Below are positions 6,940-7,350 of a stretch of DNA of 7,350 nucleotides, in pieces. Location: contig JAAZMG010000188.1 in NCBI GenBank assembly GCA_012798935.1, forward strand, positions 1-7,350, given 5' to 3'. Under the pieces are notes generated by a model. The model saw nothing but the letters and a program-made list of their open reading frames with translations. It did not search any database and was not told the DNA's origin. Made by a program: the position numbers and the translations under genes. Position 1 is the stretch's first letter; the number at the start of each line of letters is the position of its first letter. Source of the stretch: Tissierellia bacterium (GTDB lineage Bacteria > Bacillota > Clostridia > Tissierellales > Tepidimicrobiaceae).

Positions 6940-7098
6940 CCAAATTTAAATTATGGAAAAGATAAGGGAAACGTAGATTTACACGATATATATGAATTAA
7001 TAGAATTAGGATTGGATAAAGAAGAAATATCAAAAGAATTTGGCATTTCACAAAAATATGTTAAAAAGATGATGGAAGATTTTTATTATGATAATTGA
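6928..7098 (+). CDS. Small predicted helix-turn-helix protein, 56 residues, function unknown
   Basis: I do not recognise this gene by name. It encodes 56 residues starting at ATG 6928, behind a near-perfect Shine-Dalgarno AAGGAGGTGG five bases upstream, which strongly supports translation. A basic N-terminal tail (MPKRPNLNYGKDKG) leads into three predicted helices, at about 18-28, 31-38 and 41-51. The last two, KEEISKEFGISQKYVKKMME, read as a helix-turn-helix, with Gly39 at the turn and Ile40/Val45 as likely core residues, resembling short homeodomain-like or resolvase-type HTH units. No other domain is present, so it may bind DNA or RNA, or serve as a partner module. Its codon use is like its neighbours. 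It lies 50 bases after the metallo-hydrolase and ends 30 bases before the -35 box of the T-box transcript, so it is probably the last gene of the rel-dtd transcript. Confidence 0.75.
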   Translation: MPKRPNLNYGKDKGNVDLHDIYELIELGLDKEEISKEFGISQKYVKKMMEDFYYDN

Positions 7099-7099
7099 G

Positions 7100-7128
7100 G
7101 ATAGTAATGATTGTCTATATCTACTATC
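7100..7128 (+). repeat. Inverted repeat just upstream of the T-box promoter
   Basis: GATAGTA (7100-7106) and TACTATC (7122-7128) are exact reverse complements around a 15-base loop. The right arm ends one base before the TTGACA -35 box. As RNA it would be a weak hairpin after the HTH stop without a U-run. As DNA it could be an operator-like dyad. Neither role is proven. Confidence 0.4.
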
Positions 7129-7157
7129 TTGACACTGGAAGAATTATATCTTATAAT
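7129..7157 (+). promoter_or_regulatory. Consensus sigma-A promoter of the T-box transcript
   Basis: TTGACA (7129-7134) and TATAAT (7152-7157) are both perfect 6/6 matches, separated by the optimal 17 bases. Transcription would start at about 7164-7165, roughly ten bases before stem I of the T-box. Such a strong promoter suits a gene whose control lies in the leader by attenuation. Confidence 0.9.
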
Positions 7158-7173
7158 AATTTAAAATATAGTA

Positions 7174-7350
7174 AACGATGAAGAGGAATAGTAATTAAAT
7201 ACTTTAGTTATAGAGAGTCGGCGCAGGTGGAAATCCGATACTAATATTTAATGAAGACAACTCTGAGTTAACAAACTTAGGTTTGTTCGCTAGATTTGCG
7301 TTATCAAGGATTAAGCGAGGTAAGTACCTAATTAGGGTGGCACCGCGAGA
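7174..7350 (+). promoter_or_regulatory. T-box riboswitch, specifier GAC (tRNA-Asp), 3' end cut by the window
   Basis: The leader binds uncharged tRNA and then favours antitermination. Stem I closes with AAC (7174-7176) against GTT (7267-7269) and AGAG (7182-7185) against CTCT (7261-7264), around the kink-turn GATGA/GA. The specifier loop has AGTA (7190-7193) opposite GAA (7253-7255), followed by the specifier GAC (7256-7258) and a conserved A. Above it, ATTAAATA (7194-7201) pairs with TATTTAAT (7245-7252), TTAGT (7204-7208) with ACTAA (7240-7244), and GTCGG (7217-7221) with CCGAT (7235-7239). A hairpin AACAAAC/GTTTGTT (7270-7287) follows, then a small AGGT/ACCT stem (7319-7330). The T-box AGGGTGGCACCGCG is at 7334-7347. 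Its UGGC (7338-7341) would pair with tRNA ending G73-CCA, as tRNA-Asp does. The terminator and regulated gene lie beyond the edge; hisS-aspS or aspS is the likely target. Confidence 0.95.

Overview
This is an AT-rich, gene-dense chromosomal window with all genes on the + strand. It looks like a low-GC Bacillota genome, most likely of the class Clostridia in the broad sense. SecD and SecF are encoded as separate proteins, unlike the fused SecDF of Bacillus subtilis. Shine-Dalgarno sequences are strong, TTG starts occur, and a T-box riboswitch is present. The gene order matches the conserved Firmicute block secDF - LapA-domain gene (yrvD) - recJ - (apt) - relA - dtd - ... - hisS-aspS.

Layout. 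1-300 is the 3' end of secD, followed by complete secF (311-1183) and a compact hairpin terminator that overlaps the secF stop (1182-1203). Next come a small membrane protein with a LapA/DUF1049-like domain (1278-1637) and a RecJ-type DHH single-strand exonuclease with a TTG start (1683-3452). A 161-base gap holds a promoter-like region for a bifunctional (p)ppGpp synthetase/hydrolase (3614-5779). That gene is followed by tightly packed dtd (5796-6245) and a TTG-initiated glyoxalase-II-like metallo-hydrolase (6257-6877). A 56-residue predicted helix-turn-helix protein (6928-7098) has its ribosome binding site buried in a predicted hairpin. The window ends with a perfect consensus sigma-A promoter (7129-7157) driving a T-box leader (7174 to the edge). 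The specifier triplet is GAC (Asp) and the acceptor-binding UGGN is UGGC, so the next gene off the edge is probably hisS-aspS or aspS.

How the genes work together. SecD/SecF complete the protein export motor. RecJ serves recombination and repair. Rel sets ppGpp according to amino-acid starvation, Dtd removes mischarged D-aminoacyl-tRNA, and the T-box senses uncharged tRNA. The right half is therefore themed on tRNA charging and starvation, which is the usual content of this block.

Most of the window is ordinary conserved housekeeping. The least explained part is 6886-6939: competing inverted repeats around the ribosome binding site and start of the small HTH gene. Also notable are the absence of apt between recJ and rel, an atypical DHH motif I in RecJ, and the run of Glu-Asp-Asn triplets in the T-box specifier loop. 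No mobile element, CRISPR array, tRNA or rRNA gene was seen.
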